DNA of 64,000 nt from a candidate division WOR-3 bacterium. Its GTDB lineage: Bacteria; Hydrothermota; UBA3072. The stretch spans positions 26,217 to 90,216 of the forward strand of contig JBDRZZ010000006.1 of assembly GCA_039804165.1 (NCBI GenBank). The letters run 5' to 3'. Shown here in pieces: positions 29,503 through 38,351 of this stretch (position 1 is the first letter of the stretch; every line of letters starts with the position of its first letter). The translations under genes were made by a program, and so were the position numbers. The notes below the pieces were generated by a model that was not told where the DNA came from, ran no database searches, and saw nothing but the letters and a program-made list of their open reading frames with translations.

Positions 29503-30156
29503 ATGGTTAAAACATTCTTTATTCTCATATCTTTTGGCTTTAATTGGTATGATGTTACTGTTGATTCAAAGGGGCGGATATTTCTTCTTTCTATGGAAGA
29601 TAGAATTGTAAGAGATTTAAAAGGAGATTTTAGTTTTCCCATTGAATCAATGTTTGCCCCAAATGCTATTTCTGCATCATCTTTTTCAATCTGGGTTACT
29701 TCTATTTCAGAGAAAAAGAGTCAGAGGTATTCATTATGGGGCGAACTTATTGGAGAAATTAATATAGGAGGTTTTGATATTGATGTGGATGAAAAAAGAG
29801 TTCTTATTGCGGGAGAAAAATCTTATTTAATTGATTTAAGTTCCGGAATTAACTTCATAATATCACACAAAGAGATGAAACGATGTGCTCTTTTTAAGGA
29901 TTCACTATTTCTTTATGGAAAAGACACAATTTATATTTTTGATAAAAAAGGAATCTTGAAAAGAAAAAAATTTATTCCTCAAGTTAAAGATATCTGTCTT
30001 TATAATAAAGAGCTTTGTTTTCTTTTTGAAGATTCTTTAATTATTGGGGAAACAATTGTTCCTGTATTTAAAGGGAAAAGAGTAGAGGGAAAAGACTCAT
30101 TTATTTCTATTCTTACAGATACAGGAGTTGTTTATTATCCCTCTAAAAAGCAATAA
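29503..30156 (+). CDS. Hypothetical protein with propeller-like strand repeats
   Basis: 217 aa starting on the base after the fmt stop, with a short hydrophobic N-terminus (FFILISFGF). The sequence is short beta strands with VDSKGRIFLLS, VDEKRVLIAG and FDKKGILKRKKF, like blades of an NHL or WD-type propeller. No family was recognised and no catalytic residues stand out. It is probably exported or membrane-anchored. Confidence 0.6.
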   Translation: MVKTFFILISFGFNWYDVTVDSKGRIFLLSMEDRIVRDLKGDFSFPIESMFAPNAISASSFSIWVTSISEKKSQRYSLWGELIGEINIGGFDIDVDEKRVLIAGEKSYLIDLSSGINFIISHKEMKRCALFKDSLFLYGKDTIYIFDKKGILKRKKFIPQVKDICLYNKELCFLFEDSLIIGETIVPVFKGKRVEGKDSFISILTDTGVVYYPSKKQ

Positions 30157-30254
30157 TTTTTATATAGACTTGACAAAATTAAATTTCTTTTTAGTTTTTG
30201 AAATGAGTTGGTTGATGATGAGTTATCTTTTAGACAATGAAATCCGAGGAAATA

Positions 30255-30770
30255 ATGGATGAGAAGGTTTTATATACTTTAAACTATGGAGTATATTTGA
30301 TATCCACAAAATTTCAAGATAAAATTAATGGACAGATAGCAAATGTTGTTTTTCAGGTGACTTCAGAGCCACCTAAGATTGCAATTTGTCTTAATAAAAA
30401 AAATCTCACGCATTTGATGATTCTTAATAGCGGAATTTTTAATGTCTCTATTCTTGGAAGAAGCTGTAATATGAAATTTATAGGGAAGTTTGGTTTTAAG
30501 AGCGGAAGAGATATTAATAAATTTGAAGATGTCAATTACATTATTGGAAAGAATGGAGCTCCAATAGTTAAGGATTTTTCTGTGGCTTATCTTGAGTGTG
30601 AGGTAGAGAAAATGTTGGATGTTGGGACGCATTCTCTTTTTATAGGAAAAGTTACTGAGGGAAATTTTTTGAATGAAGATACTCCCCTTACTTATTCCTA
30701 TTATCATTCAGAACTAAAAGGAAAGGAGCCGGAGAATGCTCCAACATTTGTAAAAAAAAGAAAGGAGTGA
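30255..30770 (+). CDS. Flavin reductase-like FMN-binding protein (flavoredoxin type)
   Basis: A 171-aa FMN-binding split-barrel protein: MDEKVLYTLNYGVYLIST, QVTSEPPKIAICLNKKNLTH, NSGIFNVSILG and the C-terminal ECEVEKMLDVGTHSLFIGKV. I prefer the ATG at 30255, preceded by GAGGA, over the ATG at 30237, which has no ribosome site. It is directly upstream of rubredoxin (3 bases), so the pair probably passes electrons in an oxygen- or peroxide-protection or NO-reduction route typical of anaerobes. Confidence 0.87.
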   Translation: MDEKVLYTLNYGVYLISTKFQDKINGQIANVVFQVTSEPPKIAICLNKKNLTHLMILNSGIFNVSILGRSCNMKFIGKFGFKSGRDINKFEDVNYIIGKNGAPIVKDFSVAYLECEVEKMLDVGTHSLFIGKVTEGNFLNEDTPLTYSYYHSELKGKEPENAPTFVKKRKE

Positions 30771-30773
30771 GGA

Positions 30774-30950
30774 ATGGATAGATACGAATGTACAATCTGT
30801 GGGTATATTTATGATCCAGTAGAAGGAGATCCTGAAAATGGGGTTGCCCCTGGAACACCATTTAGAAGTCTCCCTTTAGATTGGGTTTGTCCTGTTTGCG
30901 GAGCTTCCAAAGAGGATTTTGAGAGGATCGAAGAGGAGGAAGAAATTTAA
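30774..30950 (+). CDS. Rubredoxin
   Basis: A 58-aa electron carrier. Two CxxC pairs ([10 protein letters not shown] and WVCPVCGA) hold one iron, and the middle [16 protein letters not shown] is canonical. GGAG lies just before the ATG, and the gene starts 3 bases after the flavin reductase stop. The C-terminus is an acidic run of glutamates. Confidence 0.96.
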   Translation: MDRYECTICGYIYDPVEGDPENGVAPGTPFRSLPLDWVCPVCGASKEDFERIEEEEEI

Positions 30951-30995
30951 GTTAGCTTTGTCTGGTTTAATGTAAAATAAATATTGTGTTTTAAA

Positions 30996-31712
30996 ATGTG
31001 GGTAATTTTTTTAGCTTTTATGCTAAAGGATACAAGTTATGTAAAGAGAGAACTATTAAAATCAGACTCTTTATATTTGGAGAGTTATAAAGATGAAGCT
31101 CTTTTTGATAAAGCAGAGAAGATTGTTGATTCTCTTTTGTTGAATTCAAAAATATTAGTGGATGAAATCTTATGGAGGAAAGCTCATTTTTGTTTTGAGA
31201 GAGGATACGCTCTTAAGGAAATTTCAAGAAAAAAAGAATGGTATAAAAAAGGGGAAGAGTTTGCAAGGCTTGCAATTAAAAACAATCCAAATAATCCAGA
31301 GGCCCATTTTTGGTTTGCTATAAATAAGGGAGCCATTGGTAAGTTGAATGGTGTTTTACATTCCCTTTTTATGATTGGAGATCTTAAAAAAGAAGCAGAG
31401 AGAATAATAGAGCTTAAGCCTGATCATCCAGGAGCTCATATAATTATTGGAGAAATTTATAAATCTCTGCCAGAAATTTTTGGGGGCGATAAAAATAAGG
31501 CTTTAGATGAGTTTAAATTGGCCATTGAAAAGGATTCTCTTTATACAGCTAGTTATATAAGCCTTGCAGAAACTTATAAAGAGATAGGGGATAGCTCAAA
31601 AGCGAAAGAAACTCTTTATAAGTTATTATCTCTTAAAAATTCTCGGGATATAAGAAGATTTAATTTATATGAAATAAAAGAAGCTAAAGAATTATTGAGA
31701 CAAATAAAGTAA
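30996..31712 (+). CDS. TPR-repeat protein, TatT-like
   Basis: A 238-aa protein with a hydrophobic N-terminus (MWVIFLAFML). Helical repeats include a WYKKGEEFARLAIKNNPNNPEAHFWFA unit (hallmark NPNNPEAHFW) and PDHPGAHIIIGEIY, similar to TatT, the TPR subunit of some periplasmic TRAP transporters. No transporter genes are nearby, so that role is not supported by context. The ATG at 30996 is preferred to TTG at 30984. It converges on the propeller gene with a 6-base gap. Confidence 0.7.
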   Translation: MWVIFLAFMLKDTSYVKRELLKSDSLYLESYKDEALFDKAEKIVDSLLLNSKILVDEILWRKAHFCFERGYALKEISRKKEWYKKGEEFARLAIKNNPNNPEAHFWFAINKGAIGKLNGVLHSLFMIGDLKKEAERIIELKPDHPGAHIIIGEIYKSLPEIFGGDKNKALDEFKLAIEKDSLYTASYISLAETYKEIGDSSKAKETLYKLLSLKNSRDIRRFNLYEIKEAKELLRQIK

Positions 31713-31718
31713 AAATAT

Positions 31719-33617
31719 TTAAATTTTTATTCTTATAACTTTCACGTTACCGCTTTTATCCAGGCCTCTAATTGCAATATTTTCCTCTTTTTTATGAACT
31801 TTGAATTGGAATTTTTCTTTCATTTCATCAAAAAGTCCATCCAAAGCTTTAGCATTTTTCCAGTGATATTCCTGTGTGATTTTTGTAGTGTATTTAGCAC
31901 CAATTATTGGAGAAAGTTCGTCAGAAATAATTCCTGAAACTACCACACTATCTCCAATATATTTTTTTTCTATTTCTTTTATCTCTGGTGGGGTTTGATC
32001 GACCAAAAAAGAGGTGATTTTTTCTGCTTTAAGGGGTTGAGTTTGATCTATATTGTCCTTTGCAACTAATTTAACATAATAATTCCCATCAGGATAAGCA
32101 GAGATGTTTATAAAATAACTGTTATTGGTTAAGTCCTCTTTTATTTTCTCCCATGTTTTGGAATCAGAAGAGATATAAAGATCAAATAACAGACGATCTT
32201 GTTCAGGATCTCTTGCCTCCCAATAAAAACAGAGAAGCCCTTCTGGAATGAAAAAAGCCTCTTCTGGGATAAAAAAACCCATTTTTCTAAGGCGCTCTTT
32301 TTCTTCCTGTGAGATATTTGACCCCCCAAAGGGAAAGTTTTCGGTTCCTCTCCCGCTTCCAACTCTAGGTGGAAGGGCAGTTAATTTTTCTATTTGGGGA
32401 GGGGAGTTCTGTTTACCATAAGAAATTTGAACTTTCTTTAAGCTTGAACTCTTCCTTTTTAAAACTGCTTTCCACTGAATAAAAGGGGTTTTTATTGAAA
32501 TACTATTTTCAATTTTTTCCCATTTACTCCAAGAGGAATCAACTTCTTTTTTATTTCCCCCTCTTATGAAAAAGCTAATATCTCCTTTTCCTTCATAGTT
32601 TAAATTTCCCCATACGACAGGATATCCTCCTTTAAACACCGAAGAAATATACTCTCCTTCTTTTACCATCTTGTTTTTTATTTTATAAACTTTGGCAGGA
32701 TATCCAGTTCCAATCCAAAGTTCCCCATCAATACTTTTAAGAGTTGTGATCCTTGATTCTTCCAAATCTAAAATTATTTTAAGATCATCTTTATGGAACT
32801 CTCCGATTTGTCCATCTTCTCCTTCTCCAGCATAAAAGGTTCCCCCAGATTCTTCTCCACACAATATGGGAGTTCCTTTGTAGACTTCGTATTCCATATT
32901 ATTAATAAAAAACTTTATTTCCCCTATGTTTTCTTTTTCTGTTTGGGAAAGGCCTGAAACACATAAAGTTTCTCCTATAAATCCAAGTCCGTTTATTTCC
33001 TCAAGCTGGGGATCATAATAGACCTTCAAGATAGAATCTTTCTCTAATTTATATATAACTCCAGGATTTGCAGTTCCAAGGAATAATTCATCTCCCTTTT
33101 TGAATATTTTTGTAACAGAGGTTGCCTCTACTTTGAAAACCTCCTTGAAATTTCTATTCTCCAATTTGAAGACTTTGCCAAAGGGGCCTGTTCCAAATAG
33201 AAGCTTTCCTTTAAAATCAGAGATAGAAAAAACGTTTTCTGCTGGAATTGACAATGAGTCTATTATTTTAGAACCTTTTATAAAAAAAGTCTTTCCTAAA
33301 GGAGAAAGCCCAACGATTAGAGTATTGCCTTTCCCTGAAAGAGAAATCATTGCTCCTTCTCTATTCAAAATTGTGTCTTTTTTCCCGGTCTCAGAAATTC
33401 TGACAACCATTCCAAGATCAGATATACCTAAATAGAGATCTTTGTCTATCTTTACTATGCTTGATATAAATCCGCTGCTTTCCCAAGGTAATGTATCTAT
33501 TTCCTTTCCAAGATATATAGAGTCTCTGGAAATAACTGTGCCTTTTGGAATACCTTTATAAAGGGAATCTCCTTCGTAAATCCATAGATAAGCCATAGAG
33601 ATTAAAGAAAGAAACAT
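31719..33617 (-). CDS. Secreted beta-propeller protein with C-terminal Ig/Fn3-like segment
   Basis: A 632-aa exported protein (MFLSLISMAYLW). Residues ~30-330 repeat the blade pattern GDELFLGTANPGVIYKLE, DGELWIGTGYPAKVYKI (LFGTGPFGKVFKL and others), pointing to a propeller. Residues ~330-560 contain beta-sandwich segments (FYWEARDPEQDRLLFDLYIS, ENDxDQTQPL). The C-terminus has no YPNPFN tail, unlike the cargo further right. AGGAGGTAAA precedes the ATG. It starts one base after the S55 gene stop. Confidence 0.75.
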   Translation of the reverse strand: MFLSLISMAYLWIYEGDSLYKGIPKGTVISRDSIYLGKEIDTLPWESSGFISSIVKIDKDLYLGISDLGMVVRISETGKKDTILNREGAMISLSGKGNTLIVGLSPLGKTFFIKGSKIIDSLSIPAENVFSISDFKGKLLFGTGPFGKVFKLENRNFKEVFKVEATSVTKIFKKGDELFLGTANPGVIYKLEKDSILKVYYDPQLEEINGLGFIGETLCVSGLSQTEKENIGEIKFFINNMEYEVYKGTPILCGEESGGTFYAGEGEDGQIGEFHKDDLKIILDLEESRITTLKSIDGELWIGTGYPAKVYKIKNKMVKEGEYISSVFKGGYPVVWGNLNYEGKGDISFFIRGGNKKEVDSSWSKWEKIENSISIKTPFIQWKAVLKRKSSSLKKVQISYGKQNSPPQIEKLTALPPRVGSGRGTENFPFGGSNISQEEKERLRKMGFFIPEEAFFIPEGLLCFYWEARDPEQDRLLFDLYISSDSKTWEKIKEDLTNNSYFINISAYPDGNYYVKLVAKDNIDQTQPLKAEKITSFLVDQTPPEIKEIEKKYIGDSVVVSGIISDELSPIIGAKYTTKITQEYHWKNAKALDGLFDEMKEKFQFKVHKKEENIAIRGLDKSGNVKVIRIKI

Positions 33618-33618
33618 T

Positions 33619-35217
33619 TTACCTCCTAATTTCTATTGAGAGGGAGCTTTCTCCTTCAAGAGGTCCGTCAAATTTTATTTTTTCTTCTTTAATTAAATAC
33701 ATTTCACTTTGGGTAACTCTTTTTCTTTTTTCCATTATATTTCTTAAACTAGGCGGAAGGCTTTTAAATTCTCCTGCCTCTGTATTTAAAGAAACTCCTT
33801 TTTTATAGAAACAGAGAATTAGTTCATCTGGAGCAGGAAGTGAATTTATAAATTCTCTCCATTTTGAGAAGGAGTTAAACTGAAAATTTAAAGGAGCTCT
33901 TTCTAATTCATAATATAAATATTCATTTCTTCCAGAAACTTTAATTAAAAGATCCGAAGGAGCGTCTGGAGCTATGAAGCTAAAGTTAACTGTTGTATCT
34001 GATTTGCGAAACCTCGTTAGTCTCACGCTTAAATTAATTGTGTCTCCTAATTTGAAATTTTTCTTTTTAATAAGAAGATCTTTTATGATGTATTCTTTTA
34101 TTTCGGGGAAAATAGAAAGGTCTACTAAAATAGAATCAATTTTAACATTTTCAAGATTATTCTCTTGAATTTGTAGAAAAATTTCCCTTGAAAACTTATA
34201 TAAATCATATTGGACTTGAGTCCCGCTAATAGCAAAAGGAACTTTAATATCTCCTTTAGAAGTCCAAATTTTGAAATTTCCTAAAGTGGTGGCATCTCCA
34301 AATAATCCTTTATTTTCAATCCAGTTTGAAAGGAGAATAAAAGGAGAAACGAGAGGGAAAATACTCTTTTCGGATGCGACTTTATATTTCTTTTGAATTT
34401 CTCCGAATTTGATCTTGTAATCAATCATAGGGGGTGTTTCTCCAATTATAGCTTTTATTCCCGAATTACCATCAAAGATTACTTTTCCAATTATCTCCCC
34501 TGGTATAGCAAAATTGAAAGAACGATAATAAGAGGGTAGATAACTTAAAACTTCTCCTCCACAGAATGGAAGTTCAGTAAAACCAACCCCATAAGCTGAG
34601 TGTCCAAAAGCAAAGATTGTATCTCCCACTATTTCAGTTATTGTTCCTATTGCAGAGATATTCCCGTCGCCTGAAACAATAGTGATTCCGCACACACCTC
34701 CTGGAGTTAAATTAGCGACTTTTGTTTTACCTCCACTAAATGGTTGAGAGATAGAAAAATTAAAAGGCAAAGAATCCAGGAAGGGAAGAGAGGAAGCAGG
34801 GAATCCATAAACAGTAAGAATGGGTTTTATAGGAGAGAAAGTTGAAGAGCCAAGTGTTTTTTTTATAGTCATTTTTTTCATTTCCGTAAAAGGAGTAATT
34901 CCACAAATTGGTTCTTTTGAGAATGCCCATCCAGAAGCAATTGCTCCTAAGAGTTTCCCTTCTATATAAACAGGACTTCCACTCATACCTGCTACAATTC
35001 CTGCTTCTTCTACAATTTTTCCTTTTAATTTTGCAATAATCATTTCACCACTTCCAGCCTCTCCAGGAATCTTGCCTAAAATTTCAACTTCAAGAGTGTC
35101 TATTTTCTTTCCCCCAAAAGAACTTAGGGCAATTCCCTTCATCCCTTTCTCTACTTTTTGAGGATTTATAAATTCAAAAGCTTCGATAATTTGAAACAGT
35201 AAGGTTATAGTTAACAT
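33619..35217 (-). CDS. SpoIVB-like S55-family serine peptidase domain protein
   Basis: A 532-aa protein. Residues ~20-260 match the SpoIVB peptidase S55 domain: GMKGIALSSFGG, AGMSGSPVYIEGKLLGAI with the probable catalytic serine at 79 or 81, and FAFGHSAYGVG. The region after ~270 is an unassigned beta-rich tail (SVRLTRFRKSDTTVNFSF). The SpoIVB PDZ domain is not evident. In non-sporulating bacteria such proteins are thought to act in the envelope. It is coupled to a propeller gene downstream. Confidence 0.83.
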   Translation of the reverse strand: MLTITLLFQIIEAFEFINPQKVEKGMKGIALSSFGGKKIDTLEVEILGKIPGEAGSGEMIIAKLKGKIVEEAGIVAGMSGSPVYIEGKLLGAIASGWAFSKEPICGITPFTEMKKMTIKKTLGSSTFSPIKPILTVYGFPASSLPFLDSLPFNFSISQPFSGGKTKVANLTPGGVCGITIVSGDGNISAIGTITEIVGDTIFAFGHSAYGVGFTELPFCGGEVLSYLPSYYRSFNFAIPGEIIGKVIFDGNSGIKAIIGETPPMIDYKIKFGEIQKKYKVASEKSIFPLVSPFILLSNWIENKGLFGDATTLGNFKIWTSKGDIKVPFAISGTQVQYDLYKFSREIFLQIQENNLENVKIDSILVDLSIFPEIKEYIIKDLLIKKKNFKLGDTINLSVRLTRFRKSDTTVNFSFIAPDAPSDLLIKVSGRNEYLYYELERAPLNFQFNSFSKWREFINSLPAPDELILCFYKKGVSLNTEAGEFKSLPPSLRNIMEKRKRVTQSEMYLIKEEKIKFDGPLEGESSLSIEIRR

Positions 35218-35269
35218 ATTAGAAAAAACAATAAAATTTAATTAATTCTTCAGAGATTTTATTTTTATT

Positions 35270-35521
35270 TTACTCTGAAATTACATTTATAACCTTTTTA
35301 CCGTGGCGTCTTCCGAATTCTACTCTACCAGATTTTAAAGCAAAAAGGGTGTTATCTCCTCCCATTCCAACATTCCAGCCAGGATGATATTTTGTTCCTC
35401 TTTGGCGGATTAAGATGGATCCTGCTTCTACTCTTTCTCCCTCAAATCGTTTAACACCAAGATATTTTGGATTTGAATCCCTACCATTATGTGAAGAACC
35501 AACGCCCTTTTTATGTGCCAT
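35270..35521 (-). CDS. rpmA: 50S ribosomal protein L27
   Basis: 83 aa, complete: [16 protein letters not shown], then [19 protein letters not shown] and [13 protein letters not shown]. Bacillota-type N-terminal cleavage residues are absent, so the mature N-terminus reaches the peptidyl-transferase centre directly. It follows rplU, the usual order. Confidence 0.97.
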   Translation of the reverse strand: MAHKKGVGSSHNGRDSNPKYLGVKRFEGERVEAGSILIRQRGTKYHPGWNVGMGGDNTLFALKSGRVEFGRRHGKKVINVISE

Positions 35522-35534
35522 TTATGAACCTCCT

Positions 35535-36020
35535 TTATTTTTTCTTCGTTGTTTTTCCTTTTTTTGTGGTTTTTGTAGAGGTTTTCTTTGTTGTTTTTGT
35601 TTTTTCTTTTTTCCCTTTGGCTTTCTTTTCTTTTTTCTCTTTCATTTCTATTTTTTCAATTTCTTTTGCTTCTTCTATAGGTTCACTCACTATCGTCTCC
35701 TCTTTTGGCTTTCCAAGTAGAATATCCTTTATTTCTATTTCTGTATAAGTTTGGGTATGTCCTCTTTTTCTTCTATATCTATTCCTTCTTTTGAATTTAA
35801 ACACCAATATTTTATCATATTTTCCATGAGAAACAACCTCTGCAACCACAGAAGCTCCTTCAACATAAGGTTGTCCAATTTTTAGATCCCCATTTTTTAA
35901 TAGGAGAACTTTATCAAAAGTTACAGTTTCCCCAATTTTGTTATTTAAACGAGGGATCTTTAGTTTATCTCCTTTATTTCCAATATATTGAAATCCTTTA
36001 GCTTCAAAGACTGCAAACAT
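35535..36020 (-). CDS. rplU: 50S ribosomal protein L21 with long lysine-rich tail
   Basis: 161 aa. Residues 1-~103 are standard L21 ([38 protein letters not shown]). The remaining ~58 residues are extra: an acidic linker ([20 protein letters not shown]), then a lysine/threonine run made of KKT, TKTTKK and GKTTKKK units. Usual L21 is about 100-105 aa. The tail resembles histone-like, intrinsically disordered RNA-binding ends. Its ribosome site and the L27 gene downstream argue that it is genuinely translated. Confidence 0.95.
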   Translation of the reverse strand: MFAVFEAKGFQYIGNKGDKLKIPRLNNKIGETVTFDKVLLLKNGDLKIGQPYVEGASVVAEVVSHGKYDKILVFKFKRRNRYRRKRGHTQTYTEIEIKDILLGKPKEETIVSEPIEEAKEIEKIEMKEKKEKKAKGKKEKTKTTKKTSTKTTKKGKTTKKK

Positions 36021-36039
36021 CTAAACCTCCTTTCTTATC

Positions 36040-36390
36040 TTATTCAGAATCCTTGGGTTCTACTGGAGTTTCTGGGATTTCTTCTAGTGGAAATTCTACT
36101 TTTTCTTCTGAGAGTCCTTTTCTTAGCTTTTTTTCTATTTTTCCTCCTTCAGTTTTGGTAACTCGCGGAATTCTTATTGCTATTGTTGTGGAAGTAAGGA
36201 AAAATAAAGCTGCCAGAACAATCGTTACTTTTCTTAGGAAAATAGAAGCACCTCTTCCTCCGAAGAGGGATCCACTTCCTCCTCCTCCAAAAACAGAGCT
36301 CATACCAGCTCCATGAGATTGTTGCATAAGAATAACTAAAATTAAAAGCACTGCAAAAAAAACGTGGAGAGTTATAAGAAAACCTAACAT
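36040..36390 (-). CDS. secG: Preprotein translocase subunit SecG
   Basis: 116 aa. Helix 1 (LITLHVFFAVLLILVILMQ), the conserved cytoplasmic loop (GAGMSSVFGGGGSGSLFGGRG) and helix 2 (KVTIVLAALFFLTSTTIAI) are standard SecG. The C-terminus adds ~45 polar residues ending in PETPVEPKDSE, more than the common ~75-aa form. The ATG overlaps tpiA by 7 bases. tpiA-secG is a frequent pairing. Confidence 0.95.
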   Translation of the reverse strand: MLGFLITLHVFFAVLLILVILMQQSHGAGMSSVFGGGGSGSLFGGRGASIFLRKVTIVLAALFFLTSTTIAIRIPRVTKTEGGKIEKKLRKGLSEEKVEFPLEEIPETPVEPKDSE

Positions 36391-37133
36391 CTAATCTCCT
36401 TTGCTATGTTTACCATTTCTATAAAACCATTAACTTCGAGTGAAGCGCCTCCAATTAAAGCTCCATCGATGTTTTTTTTAGAGATAAATTCTCGTATATT
36501 GTGTGTTTTAACAGAGCCTCCATAGATGATTCTAACTTTCTCACCTTTATTTCCTAACTTTTCTCTTATAAGAGAATGCATCTCCTCTGCCTCTTCAGGA
36601 TGGGGAGTTTTTCCGCTCCCAATTGCCCAGACAGGCTCATAGGCAATTGCAAGATTTTCTGGAATGTATTCAATTCCTAACAATGCTTCTTCTATCTGGA
36701 TGTTTAGAATTTCCTTCGTTTTACCTTCATCTCTCTCTCTTTCTGTTTCTCCTATACAAAGAACAACCTTTAACCCTTCTTTTAAAGCCTTTTCAACTTT
36801 CTTTCTAACAGTTGCATTTGTTTCTCCGAAATATGTTCTCCTTTCAGAATGTCCTATTATTACCCATTCCACTCCAAGCTCTTTAAGGAAAAGAGGGGAT
36901 ATTTCGCCTGTATAGGCTCCTTTATCTTCCCAGAAAAGATTTTGAGCACCAATAGAAATTCCAGTATCCTTAAAGCTCCTTATTGCTTCCGGGATGGAGG
37001 TAAAGGGTGGAGCTACAAAAACATCCACTCCGTTTGCTGAGAACTTTTTCTCCTTAATCTCTTTCGCAAAATTAGCCGTTTCCTTTACTCCATTATACAT
37101 TTTCCAATTTCCGCCAATAAGCATTTTTCTCAT
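36384..37133 (-). CDS. tpiA: Triosephosphate isomerase
   Basis: 249 aa, complete. NWKMYNG (substrate Lys), IGHSERR (electrophilic His), AYEPVWAIGSGKTP (catalytic Glu) and the phosphate loop IIYGGSVKTHN plus GGASL are all present. It interconverts DHAP and glyceraldehyde-3-phosphate. It follows pgk by 9 bases in a gap-pgk-tpiA operon. Confidence 0.97.
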   Translation of the reverse strand: MRKMLIGGNWKMYNGVKETANFAKEIKEKKFSANGVDVFVAPPFTSIPEAIRSFKDTGISIGAQNLFWEDKGAYTGEISPLFLKELGVEWVIIGHSERRTYFGETNATVRKKVEKALKEGLKVVLCIGETERERDEGKTKEILNIQIEEALLGIEYIPENLAIAYEPVWAIGSGKTPHPEEAEEMHSLIREKLGNKGEKVRIIYGGSVKTHNIREFISKKNIDGALIGGASLEVNGFIEMVNIAKEIRC

Positions 37134-37142
37134 TTCAAACCC

Positions 37143-38351
37143 CTATCCTGCAATTATCTTTATTCCAGGTAATTCCTTTCCTCCTACAAATTCAAGAGAA
37201 GCTCCTCCTCCTGTAGAAAGATGAGTAACTGAGATCTCTGTTCCTTCGAAGACTTTGTCAGTATCTCCGCCCCCTACCACAGTGAAACCTCCTTTTTCTG
37301 TAAGTTTACCAATTTCTTTTGCGATTTCCCAAGTTCCTTTATCAAAGGGAGGTTTTTCAAACACTCCAAGAGGTCCATTCCAGAAAAGGGTTTTAGAGCT
37401 TGCGATTATTTTCTTGTAGATTCCTATAGTCTTTTCTCCTATGTCAACTCCCATTTTTCCTTTTGGAATATCAAAAGAAGAAACAACGTTCCATTTTACA
37501 TCAGGAGGAATACTTTTTATATCCTTAGTGTAGTCTATAACCACTACGTCTTCAGGAAGAAGGAAGTTTTTCTTTTCTTTTTCTATAATTTTAATAGCCT
37601 CTTCAACATCTTTAAGCAACTCTTTTTCAATAGGAGAATCACCCACATTTCCGCCTTTAAAATGAATAAAGCTAAAGCACATTGCACCCCCAATTAAGAT
37701 ATTATCTGCAAGAGGAGCCAGATTTTTTATTACAGGGATTTTTGTTTCTAATTTTACTCCTCCAAGCACTACCGTGAATGGTGATTCTGGATTTTCAAGA
37801 AGTTTTGAAAGATTCTTTATCTCTTCTAACATCAAGAATCCAATAGCTTTTTCTTTTATAAATTCGGCAACTCCATAAGTAGAAGCGTGGGCTCTGTGAG
37901 CTGTAGCAAATGCATCATTTACATAAACATCCCCAAGATTACCAAGGAGTCTTGAGAATTCTTTATCGTTTTTTTCTTCTTCCGGATGGAATCTTGTGTT
38001 TTCTAGTAGAAGTAAGTCTCCACTTTTAAGAGAGCTTACCTTTTTTTCTACCTCAGGACCTACAGTTTTTTCTATAAACTGGACTTCTTTTCCTAATAGC
38101 TCTGAAAGTCGCTTAGCTATAGGCATAAGAGATAGCTCTTTTACAACCTTCCCTTTTGGTCTTCCAAGATGAGACATCATAATTGTAATAGCTCCATTCT
38201 CCATTAAATAACGAATTGTGGGTAAGCTTGCTCTAAGCCTTGTATCATCCTCTATTTTTCCTTCTGATATTGGAACATTAAAATCAAAGCGACAAAGGAC
38301 TCTTTTGTTTTTTACGTTAAGGTCTTTAATTAAAGGAACTTTATTAATCAT
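37143..38351 (-). CDS. pgk: Phosphoglycerate kinase
   Basis: 402 aa. CRFDFNVP (3-PG binding), MMSHLGRPKG, LLLENTRFHPEE, VLGGVKLETKIPVI and the nucleotide loop VVGGGDTDKVFE are intact. The ATG at 38351 overlaps the gap stop as ATGA. A longer in-frame start at 38405 would run through gap and is rejected. It makes ATP from 1,3-bisphosphoglycerate. Confidence 0.96.
   Translation of the reverse strand: MINKVPLIKDLNVKNKRVLCRFDFNVPISEGKIEDDTRLRASLPTIRYLMENGAITIMMSHLGRPKGKVVKELSLMPIAKRLSELLGKEVQFIEKTVGPEVEKKVSSLKSGDLLLLENTRFHPEEEKNDKEFSRLLGNLGDVYVNDAFATAHRAHASTYGVAEFIKEKAIGFLMLEEIKNLSKLLENPESPFTVVLGGVKLETKIPVIKNLAPLADNILIGGAMCFSFIHFKGGNVGDSPIEKELLKDVEEAIKIIEKEKKNFLLPEDVVVIDYTKDIKSIPPDVKWNVVSSFDIPKGKMGVDIGEKTIGIYKKIIASSKTLFWNGPLGVFEKPPFDKGTWEIAKEIGKLTEKGGFTVVGGGDTDKVFEGTEISVTHLSTGGGASLEFVGGKELPGIKIIAG

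Noticed and set aside
30170..30198. Promoter for the flavin reductase gene starting with TTGACA
   Set aside because: A -35 box is present, but no acceptable -10 lies at the right distance.
35249..35279. Inverted repeat TTCAGAG / CTCTGAA over the end of rpmA
   Set aside because: The stem is weak, the loop is 17 bases of A/T and no T-run follows, so a terminator is not convincing.
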